From the NCBI GenBank assembly GCA_036244855.1, contig BQKZ01000267.1:100794-164793 (forward strand): 64,000 bases of DNA, read 5' to 3'. Every line of letters begins with the position of its first letter. The first letter of the stretch is position 1. Positions 53,013-64,000 of the stretch are shown here, one piece after another. Source of the DNA: Temnopleurus reevesii (Eukaryota > Echinodermata > Echinoidea > Temnopleuroida > Temnopleuridae). Under the pieces are notes generated by a model. That model was not told the origin of the DNA. It worked only from the letters and a program-made list of their open reading frames with translations, and did no database searches. A program made the position numbers and the translations under genes.

Positions 53013-53330
53013 AAGGCCGACTCACACCTTTGTGTTTTAGCCTGCGTCAGCCCAGCGTTTTTGGAAATTAAAAACGCTCCCTGGAAGCAGAAAGACGCAG
53101 GTCATACGATGGACTGACAGCCCAGCGTTTTTGGACATTAAAAAGGCTCCCTTAACGAAGAAAGACACAGGTCCTACGGTGGACTGACGCTTGTCGTACG
53201 CTCGTTGAGCGCAAGCCTTACGTCAGTCCACCGTCTGATCTACGTATGCTGTGCGTCCAGGGAACGTTTTTAATTTAAAAAAAACGCTGGGCCGACGCAG
53301 GCTAAAAACGCAAAGGTGCGAGTCAGCCTA
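53013..53330. mobile_element. Fold-back (long inverted repeat) element with a 70-bp internal duplication
   Basis: The left arm (AGGCCGACTCACACCTTTGT, then TTTTAGCCTGCGTCAGCCCA) and the complement of the right arm (AGGCTGACTCGCACCTTTGC, then TTTTTAGCCTGCGTCGGCCC) match closely over more than 60 bp, and similarity extends further inward around GGTGGACTGACG. Inside, 53048-53117 and 53118-53187 are a tandem duplication, each starting CAGCCCAGCGTTTTTGGA and ending TGGACTGA. It is GC-richer than its surroundings and non-coding. Related sequence lies at 56882-57118 and 57583-57690. Confidence 0.8.
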
Positions 53331-53866
53331 TAAATGTAGTTCGTTTTTGTTGGAATCAACATATTTTATTCCATTGTGTTTTCCTGACAATTTTCAGGTG
53401 TAGTACAATATGAACACTGGTTAGTTTTTCGACACCTATGCGTTGTAAGAAATCCCAAATTAAAAACATGAAAAATATTGTTAGCAAGTTTGAAAAAGTA
53501 CCCGCAATGATTGATTTATATCTGTGCAATGGAAAACCAAAACTAAATAAGCTGAGTGTTTTCACGAACTGGGACAAAAATAGGAATGTATCCGGTAGTA
53601 GAACCATCGCTACTGCATGATTTATATATCTCAAAGAAGCAGTCCATTTTGATCGGATATTTCATGACACCACACAAAGTGAATCTCATTGAATTAAAAA
53701 AATTATGGATGCCTCTCTTGATAAATCACTTAGACTTCACTCCTACGAAACGAAAATGACTACCTTTATTAGTGAATGAATGAGAACTATACTTATTTTT
53801 CTTCATATTAGAAGCAATTTTTACTGTGAATAAAATTATACCAATGCATGTTTTGAGCAAACATTG

Positions 53867-53968
53867 ATGAGGAAAATGATGGCGGTAGTGACAACGATTA
53901 TGATGCTGATGATGACTATGATGATGATGATTATAAATATGATAATTATGATGATGATGATAATGATA

Positions 53969-54021
<53 letters not shown>

Positions 54022-54052
54022 AATGATAATGATAATGATAATGATAATGATA

Positions 54053-54084
<32 letters not shown>

Positions 54085-54190
54085 AATGATAATGATAATG
54101 ATAATGATGATGATGATAATGATGAAGATGATGATGATGATGAAAATTATGTTAATAACGATGGTGATGTTGACGATGTTGATAATCAGG
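53867..54190. repeat. (GAT)n/(GATAAT)n microsatellite
   Basis: ATG/GAT triplet array interspersed with ATAATG units. It gives a long Met/Ile frame and a poly-Asp frame; neither has a start context, splice context or unique flanking sequence, so it is not coding. Confidence 0.95.
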
Positions 54191-54194
54191 CGCG

Positions 54195-56880
54195 TAGCCA
54201 GGTATACGCCCCGTAAAGTATTTGAAAGGACAAAAGAATGAGAGATAATAGGAAGGGCGCTAAAAATGTGAACTTTTTCTTTTTGCTTGTCGGCCCACGA
54301 AGCTTGTCAGCTAGCTACCGGAATGTAATGTGCAATCCTTTTTTTAAGTTGATAAAAGGTCGACTTTGGTTGACTTTTTCTGTCATGGGATGAACCACCC
54401 CTTCATGGGCAAACTGGATTCAGGATGGGACAAGCTTGCCCTATGACAAAAAAGTTTTGGTTAAAAAAAAATGACTTTATGAGCCTAGGTCATATAGGAT
54501 AAAGGTGTTAGATATCCCCGTCTTGCTGCAAAATGTATAAGACTGCCGTATACGTAAGAGCAGTTCCAGACGAATAGAGGAAAAAGTTGGACCAAATCGC
54601 CCCACTCTCCCTGAATGTGGAGAGGGGTACTGAATAGAACCAATAATTTGTAAAAGGCTCATTCGCATCTTTGCATTTTACCTCCAAGTTTTTACCTATG
54701 TCTGCCCAGAATTCCTGAAAATTGAAAGACTCTATTATCTTAAACACAGAAACACGGAGGACATACGCTTAGCTGACGCTGACGTATGCGTACGTCGAGC
54801 GCCGGCCGAAAGCCTTTAACGTAGGTCAAGTATTTTTGCTCACCATTTCAGCTTTTAACATAATTTCCTTCAAATTTCATGGATGCAGGACAGACGTAAG
54901 ATACCAAAGTGTGACGGAGCTTTAAGACGCGTGACAGATTTTTTTCTCTGGCAAAAGGGGGTGATTATGGAGACCTTTTTGTGCTTCAATCCCTGGTCCA
55001 TCTCACCCATCTACCATCTTCTCACGTTAGTCTTTGCCTTGAATATCAAAGAACGGATTAGGTTGATCCGATCAAAGATATAGGTGAGAGGATCAAAATG
55101 GTTCCAGTAGCTCCTAATCCCCTGCTAGCTTACCCCCTACTGCTGCTACAATGTATAGAAGAATTCAATGTAACGTTGTGGATAGAGAGAGACGAGATTT
55201 ATCACACGTTCTTAGCACTGAAGCCATTCGGAAACGACCATGATATCTTTTTCCACACTGGTGAATTGAATACAACATGTAGAATGGGAAATTCCCTCAT
55301 CATTCTATGTGACTTGCATTTAATTATGATACCTTTCTTCATCATTTTTCTACTATAGTGAGTGTCTTTTCTAACAAAAAGAATACATTGATAAGAAAAC
55401 AATTAATTCTGGCATACAATTGAAGCTACTTTGACATCCGTCGTTTATTCTTGCAAAGCATAGTGCTCAAGAAGACGGTAGGGCAAGGAACTTTTTTGAA
55501 AAGAATAATGTCAATTTAACATACGACATCGGAAAGAATTTAGAAGGCTTTGAATTTGTGTGAACGTCTTTTCTCAAAGATGGACACTTTTCTAGATACA
55601 AAATATATGTACTCGTTGCTATATATCGTGATTTCTTTAAATATCATTAAGGCGAGCTGTTATGTGCCGGTTCAAAACATTGACGGCGATGTCTCTTCGA
55701 TTTCCTGTTTTATTTTCGTTCTTTACATTTGCACATCATTTTTACTTTAACGGACCCCCAAGCCTACTTAGAGAAAATAAGTATTGAGCAGTTTATAATG
55801 TATGTAAACAGAATGATTAGATTATGAACACTGTTATCATGATTGCATATATTTGCATTTTGTTTTTAAAGAATTACGCCGGTAATCATTGTTCTGCTTT
55901 GCATGACATAAAACGAAATCTCAAAGTTGCATTTAATGACAAATTAAATCTATCTTACAACGTATTTATGACCATGTATGCAGGTATTGCCGTGAATTAC
56001 AGTACAAGCCTGCCATTTAGAATAAAGGAAGATATAAAAGGTTGAATTACTTATAAGCAGCGTATCATCCAGGGAGTCGGCTGCCCCGCTCGCACAGTAA
56101 ATTTTTTTTTGAAAAAGAAGAAAAAGGTGATTAAAAATTAACAAGGACCTTTCTTTATTTTGGGGGGCAAAATATTTGGGATTTTTTTTCGGGGACATTT
56201 TTCGAATCACGTTTTTGCTCCCCCACCAAATTCAAATGCAATCCAAGATACACGCCATGTTATCCCAGGTGACTAAGTTTGTCATGAACGTTATGCTATG
56301 ATTAGTATTGACATCACCAATGCAATTATGCATGGTATGGTATGGTACTTTATCTCCAATCGTTAAAAAGACATATAATATACAACATGATACGAAATAA
56401 GAATACATTTGGCACATTTACATGTGATCAAAAACATAACTTGCAAATAATAAGATTGGCTGGATTGCCCTTTCAAAAGAAATAAAATAAATACTTCTGT
56501 TCTTCCAAGAGGTCCAGATATACAATATATTTATGCATCTTTATGGCTAATTCTTCATAAAAAGAGTTGCACCATCTGTGAATTAGAATCTTTATTGTTA
56601 GTGGGTATAAGTACATGTATGTAAATAATCATTGTTTCACTGTACTTTTTAACGAAATATTCATGGTACCAGTGGTAACATGTATGTGAAGTACAAAGCT
56701 GAACTATCAAGCTGACAAAGCGATTAAAATAGGGTTATTTCTCAGGCCCTAGACGTGGTAAATCAGTCGAATCGAGCCTAATATACTCATTCATTGCCAG
56801 GAGCATAATAGTCATGATAATGCGTATGCATTCATTTCTGAGATCAGGCAAGTTTAAATCTGCTTTACAATTTAGGGATA
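54195..56880. other. Downstream flank, degraded repeat sequence, no supported gene
   Basis: Begins with AGGCGCGTAGCCAGG, which resembles the end of an interspersed repeat. A patch at about 54755-54920 (CTGACGTATGCGTACG and neighbours) may be a decayed relative of the fold-back family. Poly-T and G runs at 56100-56195. Open frames at 55098-55358 and 55550-55750 have no recognisable domain. Confidence 0.4.
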
Positions 56881-56881
56881 A

Positions 56882-57118
56882 CGGCTATGTTCACACCTTT
56901 GTTTTTATAGCCACCGTCTGCCCAGCGTTCATGCCGCGTTCATGACGCTCCATGAACTCAGAAATATGGTGGACCAATGCTTAGCTGGCGCTAGCGCTAA
57001 CACTAGACGAACACCTTCAACGTCTTTAAAGCGCCTTCGTTCCGTATTTTTGTGTTCACGGAGCGTCATGAGCGCCGGTGGATGCTGAATATAGACGCAA
57101 ATATGTGAGTCAGCGTTT
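56882..57118. mobile_element. Second, diverged member of the fold-back family
   Basis: Left end GGCTATGTTCACACCTTTGT and the complement of the right end (AACGCTGACTCACATATTTG) form inverted arms; internal landmarks CTGCCCAGCG, ATGACGCTCC and GGTGGACC correspond to the copy at 53013-53330. More diverged and lacking the 70-bp duplication. Confidence 0.6.
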
Positions 57119-57582
57119 AACAATCGAGCGATATGTTCTGCAATGTCTACCCTCCTTTTTTCTTCCATATCTCTTTTCCACCTTCTCTCTTCCTCCCCTT
57201 TTCTCAATACCTCCCTTTCTTAACTCCTTACCGACTCCACATCTGATAATTTTCGTATTTCGCTTTACAGGCAAGAGGAAGCACTTGTCTCACGTGTCGC
57301 AGTACATGATTGCATCGATAAGAAAAATCGCTTTTAGAAGAAACAAACAGAAAAAATACCATGCTGCTCGTGATATCTTGTTTATCATTAATAGATGTTT
57401 AAAGATATGAAATGACAAATTACAGAGATTGTAAATAATCATGTCTTTATTTTATGATGACCTTCACTGCTTTTGTTATAAAAAAGCATTTGGAGGTTCG
57501 CGTGAACGTAAAGAAAAAAATGTTGAATAATGTATGTGGCTTCTGATTATTTCAACAAATAAAACAGTCATTTCTTTCATAA

Positions 57583-57690
57583 CGTCAGTACACCGTCTGA
57601 TCCGCATATTTGTGTGCCCGGGGAGCATTTCTAATAAAAAAAAGTCGGGCCGACGAAAACTAAAAACGCCAACATGAGTCAGACTTTAGC
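57583..57690. mobile_element. Solo right arm of the fold-back family
   Basis: ACGTCAGTACACCGTCTGAT, then GTGTGCCCGGGGAGC and GGGCCGACGAAAACTAAAAACG follow the order of the right arm of the 53013-53330 element (CGTCAGTCCACCGTCTGAT onward). No matching left arm lies directly beside it; it could be a deletion derivative or part of a larger disrupted element with 56882-57118. Confidence 0.6.
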
Positions 57691-58540
57691 TAAGATGGCA
57701 CCTTCTGCAAACGTTTAGATAATCATGATAATACGTGCAGTTATTTTTTTCTTCGGGGGGGGGGGGGTGTGGGGTTGTGCTGTAAACATGGTAAAGGGTT
57801 GAATTTTGTTCTGCACACTGCTGTTGAAGAAAGCAAATAATGCCATTACCTTCCATAAAATGACATCACAATGTTCAACGTAGAATCGAATTGACGGGCA
57901 TGAAATTTCCTTTTTGTTTTATTAAATATTAAAAACTTAATTTACCAATCTGTCATATTTCGATTCGACTCTCCCTTCTGTTTCTATATTACAAAACATC
58001 AGCAGGTCACCATAAATTGTTGCACGGCTCATGGCAAGTATTTAACACACCATATACATGCTGAGAAACCTGTCAAGTTCCTTCCTTATTCTGGTAGTCA
58101 GAAAAAAAAGAAAACTTCCTTTCTAGGTTTTCACTTCTTTATCTTCATTTCAAAGCCAGGCATTTCCGACTGAAATTCATTTCTCCCTTTATACCTTACA
58201 GCTTTTTTTTCGTTTCATTTCATCGGGGTATTGTTTGGGGTTTTTTCACAGGAAGTCCCACGATGGACCTTGGCTCTCGAGTCTTAATTTTATGAATGAA
58301 ATGAATGATCTATTTCTAGGTATAGAATCCAAAATGTGGAGAATACGGTACCTTCTTTGTTACGTCATATATCTGTATATACACCAGAGTGACAAATGGC
58401 TCATACGTGTCACTGAAGTGTGCATTTAAAATAAATTTTCTAAGTTAATTTCAAACTATATTCAAAACAATTTACATTTCGATCATTTGATTTAGCGCAG
58501 AATGCCTAGGGTGCGCATGTGAATTGGGCGAAAACGAGTG
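57691..58540. other. Downstream flank, no supported gene
   Basis: Contains a G-run at 57755-57767. Short chance frames only. Confidence 0.5.
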
Positions 58541-58545
58541 ATGAA

Positions 58546-58677
58546 ATAATTACATAATATTGGATGGCAATGAATGGAATACCAGGAATATTGCATGAGT
58601 TAGAGCAATATTGGCCCTAATGAGTGCAATATTCCCGGTATTTCATGAAATAAAGCCATCCAATACAATTATTATTA
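58546..58677. mobile_element. Palindromic MITE
   Basis: ATTGGATGGC (58559-58568) and GCCATCCAAT (58655-58664) are exact inverted repeats. Similarity continues inward through GGAATACCAGGAATATTGCA against the complement of the other arm (GAAATACCGGGAATATTGCA) and outward into AATAATT. Almost the whole element folds back on itself. Non-coding. Confidence 0.7.
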
Positions 58678-58759
58678 TCTTTACATTAGCCTTTGACTTA
58701 CCGGTATTATTGTAGAAGTACCAGAAGGCTGATCACTGCTTTGCGCATGCGTGAAATTG

Positions 58760-58793
58760 AAGCCGTGCAACATGGCATAATGTTGCACGGCTT
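58760..58793. other. Perfect 14-bp stem, 6-base loop hairpin
   Basis: AAGCCGTGCAACAT and its exact complement ATGTTGCACGGCTT flank the loop GGCATA. It lies between the palindromic MITE and repeat copy C and is preceded by TTGCGCATGCGTG. Possibly part of one of those elements. Confidence 0.8.
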
Positions 58794-58834
58794 AAAACTC
58801 TCATATAGATAATAATTCTATTTGTTCTATTTAC

Positions 58835-59040
58835 ACAGATATTGTTCTTAACAACCCAAAAACTTGTCCAAGACTTGCCAGACATAGCATCAAGTACTTT
58901 ATGCAAACTTGATTCCAAGCATTGTAGTTCAATTGTTACTAGCCGGTTTAATGATACCACGTAACTACGTCCGTCGGCTAGAAAGTGCATAAATATGAAT
59001 ATATTAGTAATCGGCCTATTGGCTGGGAAAACCAATATAA
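58835..59040 (-). repeat. Dispersed repeat family, copy C
   Basis: Best-preserved copy of the family also at 24820-25040 and 32290-32490, here inverted. On the minus strand it reads CCCAGCCAATAGGCC, then ACGTAGTTACGTGGTATC, AAACCGGCTAGTAAC, CTACAATGCTTGGAATC and GCTATGTCTGGCAAGTC. Its minus-strand frame (58733-59035) is open throughout; copy A keeps a similar frame, while copy B is interrupted by a stop. Confidence 0.65.
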
Positions 59041-59044
59041 ATGT

Positions 59045-61165
59045 AAAATTATGTAAACGTTATGACAGTCACCTCCACAAAATTGAAAATCTATAGACAT
59101 TTTAATTTAAAGAATCAATTTGTTCATAATATTACTTCAATATGTTTAAGCGTATATTCAATAATGATGGTTGTCCTGTTTAAGCCATATCATTGTGAGC
59201 TACTTATTTCATTCATTGTCTTACATTATTATGTCATCTGTCATATATTATAAAACGAACATCTAATTTAGAATGATATTTGCAGAGATAACAAAATGGA
59301 AATGAATGAAGGAGTAGTCTGAAAAGTGAAGAAAGTAAGTATTAGGAAGGTTGAAAACCGAAAGGAAGAAATTTCAGGCGAAATTCTTCTTCTCGGTATT
59401 TTCATGTAACTCAAAGTTTGTAATCGTTAGACGTTTCCTGACTTGCGAAGTTAAACAATTAATTCTTTCATTACACACGAGTGTTTTCAGGGGAAGGTTA
59501 ATGAATTAAAATATAAAAATAGCACTACCTATAATATTTTACGTTAATTTATATTATATTATCAAATGGATACACACACGGAGAAAACAAGTTGAGTGGG
59601 TGCTCCTACGATTCATGCGTACATGCATTTAAAAGTGTACACGAAAATACGCACTTCGTCACCCTTCGGTTTCGCGGATATTCAATTCTAAAAATGCTGA
59701 AATTATATTTTGAATGTCATCATTAGTATCACTGCTAGGTGGAAATATAAGAAATTAAATAATTCTCTGAAATAAATCGATGTATATGAGTAAGAATCAT
59801 TGATGAGGAATATGGCTGCGTAGATAATTGTTGATAAGTGTTGACACAGTGTGCAAATGAATGTTAGGATTTTAGTGTCGCAGTGATTTTCGTAGGTTCT
59901 TTATTTTCTAAAGTCGTTCCCGATGGATCATCATGGTTACGGAACTGCTGAATCTAAACAACTGGTGCAGAGTGCTTGTTATACAAAATTTAAAAAGAAA
60001 TGGTCCATACATCTTGAGGAAATTTCCCTTGCATACAAAGTAAAACGAAAGCTTTTCAGATTACTTTTGATTAATTATAAATGTAATACTACAAAGTACA
60101 TTTCAAACAGTCTGAAACATACCCATACATTAATATGAATTTGAATTTAGGATCATATAATTTGCATGAATATTTCTTTAATGGTCCTAAACTTTTGTTG
60201 CATTGTATGCCCTTCTCCATGCACCCCCCCCCCCCAACAAATCTCCCCTTCTTTCTTCTTTTCATTCCTTCTACTATAGCTGCCTCTTTTTTTTCTTTAA
60301 AGACTCTCTTCCTGAAATTTACAACGACAATTAATTATAATTATCATGGAGAATTATCGGTCTCGTAACAACCACTCAGTTTGTCTACTTCTATGGATAC
60401 CTTTTTTTTAAAAGCATCGCACGCGAAGTTGAAGGGTTGACAATTATCAGTATTGTACTCACCTAACAATAACTTTGTACAGAAATGTGCCGCCCATTGC
60501 CTTTATTAACGCTACAGAACACGTTTTGTGTTCTTCTTCTTCCTTTTTTGTATTTAGTTCTATTTTCACTCCATATAACAAGGGTGAAAGAAAAGGGGCT
60601 TTAAAGTCAGGCGACTGGAAACACGTCAGCTATTAATAGAGGGTTAATGCACTTTTCAGCAGTTTTATGATCGATGTCGGGCATGTAGGGGTGTCTAAGG
60701 ATGCGCTTCATTGGAAGACTTGGTTGCGTTCATATGGATCATGAAAATGAAGATGATTATGTTGCTTATGGCTCAAGAATAAGAGCTTTATTCCACGTAA
60801 CAAGGATATATTATCTTCCTCTGATAGATACATTTGACATGGTTTTCATACAGGTTATTAAGGGGAAGGAAATCCTCGTGTTTTTTTTTTTTATATTTCA
60901 GGTTCATGAAGAGATGAAGTATTCATGCTATGTGATTAGATTATAAATAAAGTTATTATTAAAGGTATAGATTAGTAATGATCAGGATGAAAAAGAAATG
61001 ATGTTAAACGAGCTAATGTATTTACACATTGCATTACATGCATAATAATAAATGAAATGATTCCCATACGTATCCTGGCATATTTTAAATTGAATGTCAC
61101 GCCCAAAGGTGAACCAACCGTTATTCATACAGACCACCAATAGAGTTGACCGCCAGCTGAGTTGG
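59045..61165. other. Downstream flank, no supported gene
   Basis: AT-rich, with a C-run at 60224-60235. Frames at 59923-60138 and 60701-60946 have no recognisable domain or splice support. Confidence 0.45.
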
Positions 61166-61168
61166 CGC

Positions 61169-61341
61169 AAAATTATTGCTACCCCTGACTTTAGCCCACC
61201 GTACACCAGCGCACATGGCATTTCAAGGAATAAATATTCATACCAGTTACCCATTCACTTCACCTGGGTTGAGTGCAGCACAATGCGGATGGATTTCTTG
61301 CTGAAGGAAATTAACGCCATGGTGGGACTCGAACCACGGCC

Positions 61342-61342
<1 letters not shown>
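61169..61342 (-). mobile_element. tRNA-derived SINE, head-truncated copy
   Basis: Same family and strand as 30902-31192: it shares AATTTCCTTCAGCAAGAAAT and TGCACTCAACCCAGGTGAAG on the minus strand. The tRNA-like head is cut just upstream of the B box, which is altered to GGTTCGAGTCC, and a CTA microsatellite replaces it. The 3' end is more diverged than the full copy. Confidence 0.8.
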
Positions 61343-61392
<50 letters not shown>

Positions 61393-61482
61393 GTACTAGT
61401 ACTAGTACCACCACTACTGCCACTACTCCTACTCCTTCTTCTACTACTACTACACTACTCCTACTACTCTTACTACTACTAT

Positions 61483-61525
<43 letters not shown>

Positions 61526-61529
61526 GCTG

Positions 61530-61564
<35 letters not shown>

Positions 61565-61612
61565 GCATCCACAATTTATATTATTACTACCACCACAACT
61601 ACGACTATTATA
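61342..61612. repeat. (CTA)n microsatellite
   Basis: Long CTA/TAC triplet array with interruptions (TAGTAC, CCACCA, CTTCTT, CTGCTG), grading into ATT and ACC triplets. It abuts the truncated SINE head. Confidence 0.95.
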
Positions 61613-61614
61613 AA

Positions 61615-62805
61615 GTGATTCTTCAAATAATTCATTTTCACAAGAACAAAAGAAAATAACCTACAAAAACACAGATCAATCCAATGGTATCATTATCATT
61701 ATGAAATATACATTTTGCACAGACAACAATTGAAGAAATACAAAACAAAGAATTTGCAAAATGGAAATTTGCAACTTTCTTATCATTACTATTTGCCCGC
61801 TTTTCCGTTTTAAAATTATCATTGATCATCTTCATCTGTATTCCAATGGTTTTACATTCAGGCACTTTATACAAGTTTGTGCGTGGGCCGAAGCGAGGTG
61901 GGAGGATATCGTGACATTAGAAATATTCTGACCTGATGGTGTAAACGAATTTCAAACAAACAAGGTTCATAAGTGAAGTCCTGTCGACCTTTGCAAATTA
62001 ATACATCAGTTAGTATAATCACCACAAAAGCTTCACAACGTAGGCACGCTTCTATCATATTTCTTTTTATTCATTCTCAAATCGTATTATTTGCTTACAT
62101 AAATCTTTTTCAGAGATACCTTACAATTTTTTGATAACCCTTTTTAGGGCTCTGTTCAAATTTTGACTCGGTGAGCAAAAAGATGACAAAAGCAAGGTCA
62201 GTAGCATTCTAAATCTTGTACTCACAGTGTGGTTTCTAAATTCTTTTGCAATGATAATGACGTATGGATGATACGCCTCTGCTTTTATACGAATTGATCA
62301 AGGTAGATAATGAAATAAATCATCACACGGTATTTCTTAACGCGCAGATTGCGTAGAAAAGAGTACAAATAATAGAAAGAAAATCTGTACGGAAGATAGA
62401 TTCGGTGTGATTGTCAAGCTAGCGGACGCTCGAGGGGCTGCAATCACTCGTGTATTTAACTATAGGACAGGATCGTTCATGCCTTTTATATCTGATGTAA
62501 ATACACTCTGCCAACCCTCATCAAGAGTATGATATATATCACCTTGGCATAGAGGCTTCGATATTGCAATGGATATTAATGTGCTTGGATTGAAGATAAC
62601 CTATCGTTATCAATCATAATATTCATCTTCATAGGAGCACACCAGTAAATCATCATCCTTAGAAAAAAAACAGTTTGGTATACTATAGGAAACATTGACT
62701 GGTTCTGAATCTTTTTTCAAAGGTCATGAAGATTCAGAAATGATTCTAGAAACTTGGTCTCCCCTAAACATATTTTGCATGGATTAAAGGAAGAAAAACA
62801 GACGA
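61615..62805. other. Downstream flank, no supported gene
   Basis: No element or coding frame recognised. Confidence 0.45.
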
Positions 62806-62810
62806 ATACA

Positions 62811-62818
62811 TAAAAAAA

Positions 62819-62851
<33 letters not shown>

Positions 62852-62882
62852 TAAAAATTAAAAAAAAAAAAAAAAAAAAAAA
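62811..62882. repeat. Poly-A tract
   Basis: About 70 bases of almost pure A with a few T interruptions. No retrogene or retroelement body could be recognised upstream. Length may be inexact because of sequencing slippage. Confidence 0.9.
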
Positions 62883-62884
62883 TT

Positions 62885-64000
62885 TATTTAAATACAAATT
62901 GGTAACTTCTGCCATGCAGTCAGCTTATCATAATTTATCGTTTTAACCGATAAATGCATTTCTTAATATTCAAAAGGTTGAATCCATGAATATATCTGCA
63001 CCAAAGTATTTGTCTACGAAAAAGTTTATTATTTTTGCGTATAAGGGTTGAGAGGGGGTAACCGTAGGTTACCAAAAACTACTTGCAGAGATGTGCATGA
63101 CATACTTCATAACGCATGACCCCGGCAGTTTCCAATTTGCATGAACAATCATTGTAAAGTGATATTGAAATATTCATAACTTTATTATTCATAATTATTA
63201 CTCAATACAAGATTTTTCTGGAGGCAGACCCAGTCTTTATCCGTCTCTTGAAATATTCATATTAGATTTTTGCCATGATTGATGTTCTTTTAATAAACAT
63301 GATTTTATTGATATCAGCATGAATACTATATGTTTTGCACATTTTCATTTATCATATGAACAATCTAAAAGGTGTGATAATAGAATGCAGTCAGAGTCCC
63401 AGTAACTAAAAAAGAAAGGCCACTCTTTAAAATACTTTCAGACACATTTTCTGCATCTATGGATATTAATCCTAACAAAGTCCGAAATATGGTACAAGGA
63501 AAGTAACATAATCCACGCCATTTTTTGGACAGCACAAGCGCACACACAGCACATCAATAATGAGATAAATGGCGGACTAGATTGCTGCTGAAGACTGTTT
63601 TCATTAGATCATATTTTGTTGTCATAAAACTAAGTGCCATGATAATGAATCGAGAATGGAAAGATTAGTTGGGGTAAAACGACGTGCATAGTGTTGTCGT
63701 CTAGAAGATCCGGTAATTTATTGGGAGCATTGACCGTCAAGATGAAATAGGGCGTGGCAACGAAGGCATAATGGTTACTGCATGACAGCATCGTACATTT
63801 AAATGTGCCTCCTTGCACCTTATTCCGATTTGATGGAATATAGGCAACACAGTTGAGCAATTATAAAGTTCCAACATGAAGATGAATAAAGTTTCAATTT
63901 TTGAATTGTATAAAATTAATACAGTTAGTTAGTTTAGTTTTTGCCTAGAATTCACTCTTCATAGGCACCGCGGAGCATTTTGGAAAGTGTGTGCTAGCGG
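62885..64000. other. Right edge of the window, no firmly supported gene
   Basis: Two minus-strand open frames occur (63365-63547 and 63630-63860). The second reads like the end of an extracellular beta-sandwich domain (GGTFKC followed by FILTVNAP) but is short and has only weak splice signals. If real, the gene would continue beyond the window. Not called as a CDS. Confidence 0.35.

Noticed and set aside
53864..54241. A 125-codon frame rich in Met and Ile
   Set aside because: It is the translation of a GAT/GATAAT microsatellite.
55098..55358. An 86-codon frame with hydrophobic segments
   Set aside because: No domain, no splice context, and it lies in degraded flank.
61094..61393. A 99-codon frame ending in poly-Tyr
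   Set aside because: It reads through the truncated SINE into the CTA microsatellite.
1..64000. CRISPR array, bacterial operon or phage content
   Set aside because: No regularly spaced identical repeats with unique spacers and no prokaryotic-style genes; the gene structure is clearly metazoan.

Overview
This is a metazoan nuclear window: AT-rich, mostly non-coding, with short-period microsatellites, a tRNA-derived SINE, several small inverted-repeat elements and one widely split protein gene. The protein belongs to the sclerostin / SOSTDC1 family of secreted cystine-knot antagonists. The SINE type, base composition and inverted-repeat elements suggest a marine invertebrate deuterostome, most likely an echinoderm and perhaps a sea urchin. 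That assignment is inference; the sequence carries no direct species marker that I can read.

Layout. Bases 1-1600 are upstream flank with no convincing gene. Bases 1649-1820 hold promoter-like motifs: a TATAAA, two inverted CCAAT boxes, an E2F-like site and a GC box. Coding exon 1 (2122-2365, plus strand) encodes a signal peptide and an acidic N-terminal linker. A phase-1 intron of about 44.7 kb (2366-47039) follows. Coding exon 2 (47040-47428) encodes the whole C-terminal cystine-knot domain and a basic tail. The two exons join in frame to give 210 residues, close to the vertebrate family members. A long AU-rich 3' region follows (47429 to about 52360), ending in a good poly(A) signal with a GT-rich downstream element. 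From about 52.4 kb to the end is repeat-rich flank with no gene I can support.

The intron is mostly featureless AT-rich DNA, but it contains structure: a transposon-like element with 30-bp terminal inverted repeats (9124-9649), a degenerate long-period tandem array (11366-12360), two copies of a dispersed repeat (24.8 and 32.3 kb; a third lies at 58.8 kb), an exon-like island (28869 onward), a pogo-like MITE (30004-30181), a tRNA-derived SINE (30902-31192), a nested palindrome (25997-26061), and several GC-richer islands that may be regulatory.

The points most worth a second look are the altered loop 2 of the sclerostin domain, which lacks the Asn-x-Ile LRP-binding motif of vertebrate sclerostin and SOSTDC1; the exon-like island deep in the intron; and the fold-back repeat family at 53-57.7 kb, one copy of which carries a 70-bp internal duplication. 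I found no prokaryotic genes, CRISPR array, rRNA or functional tRNA gene.
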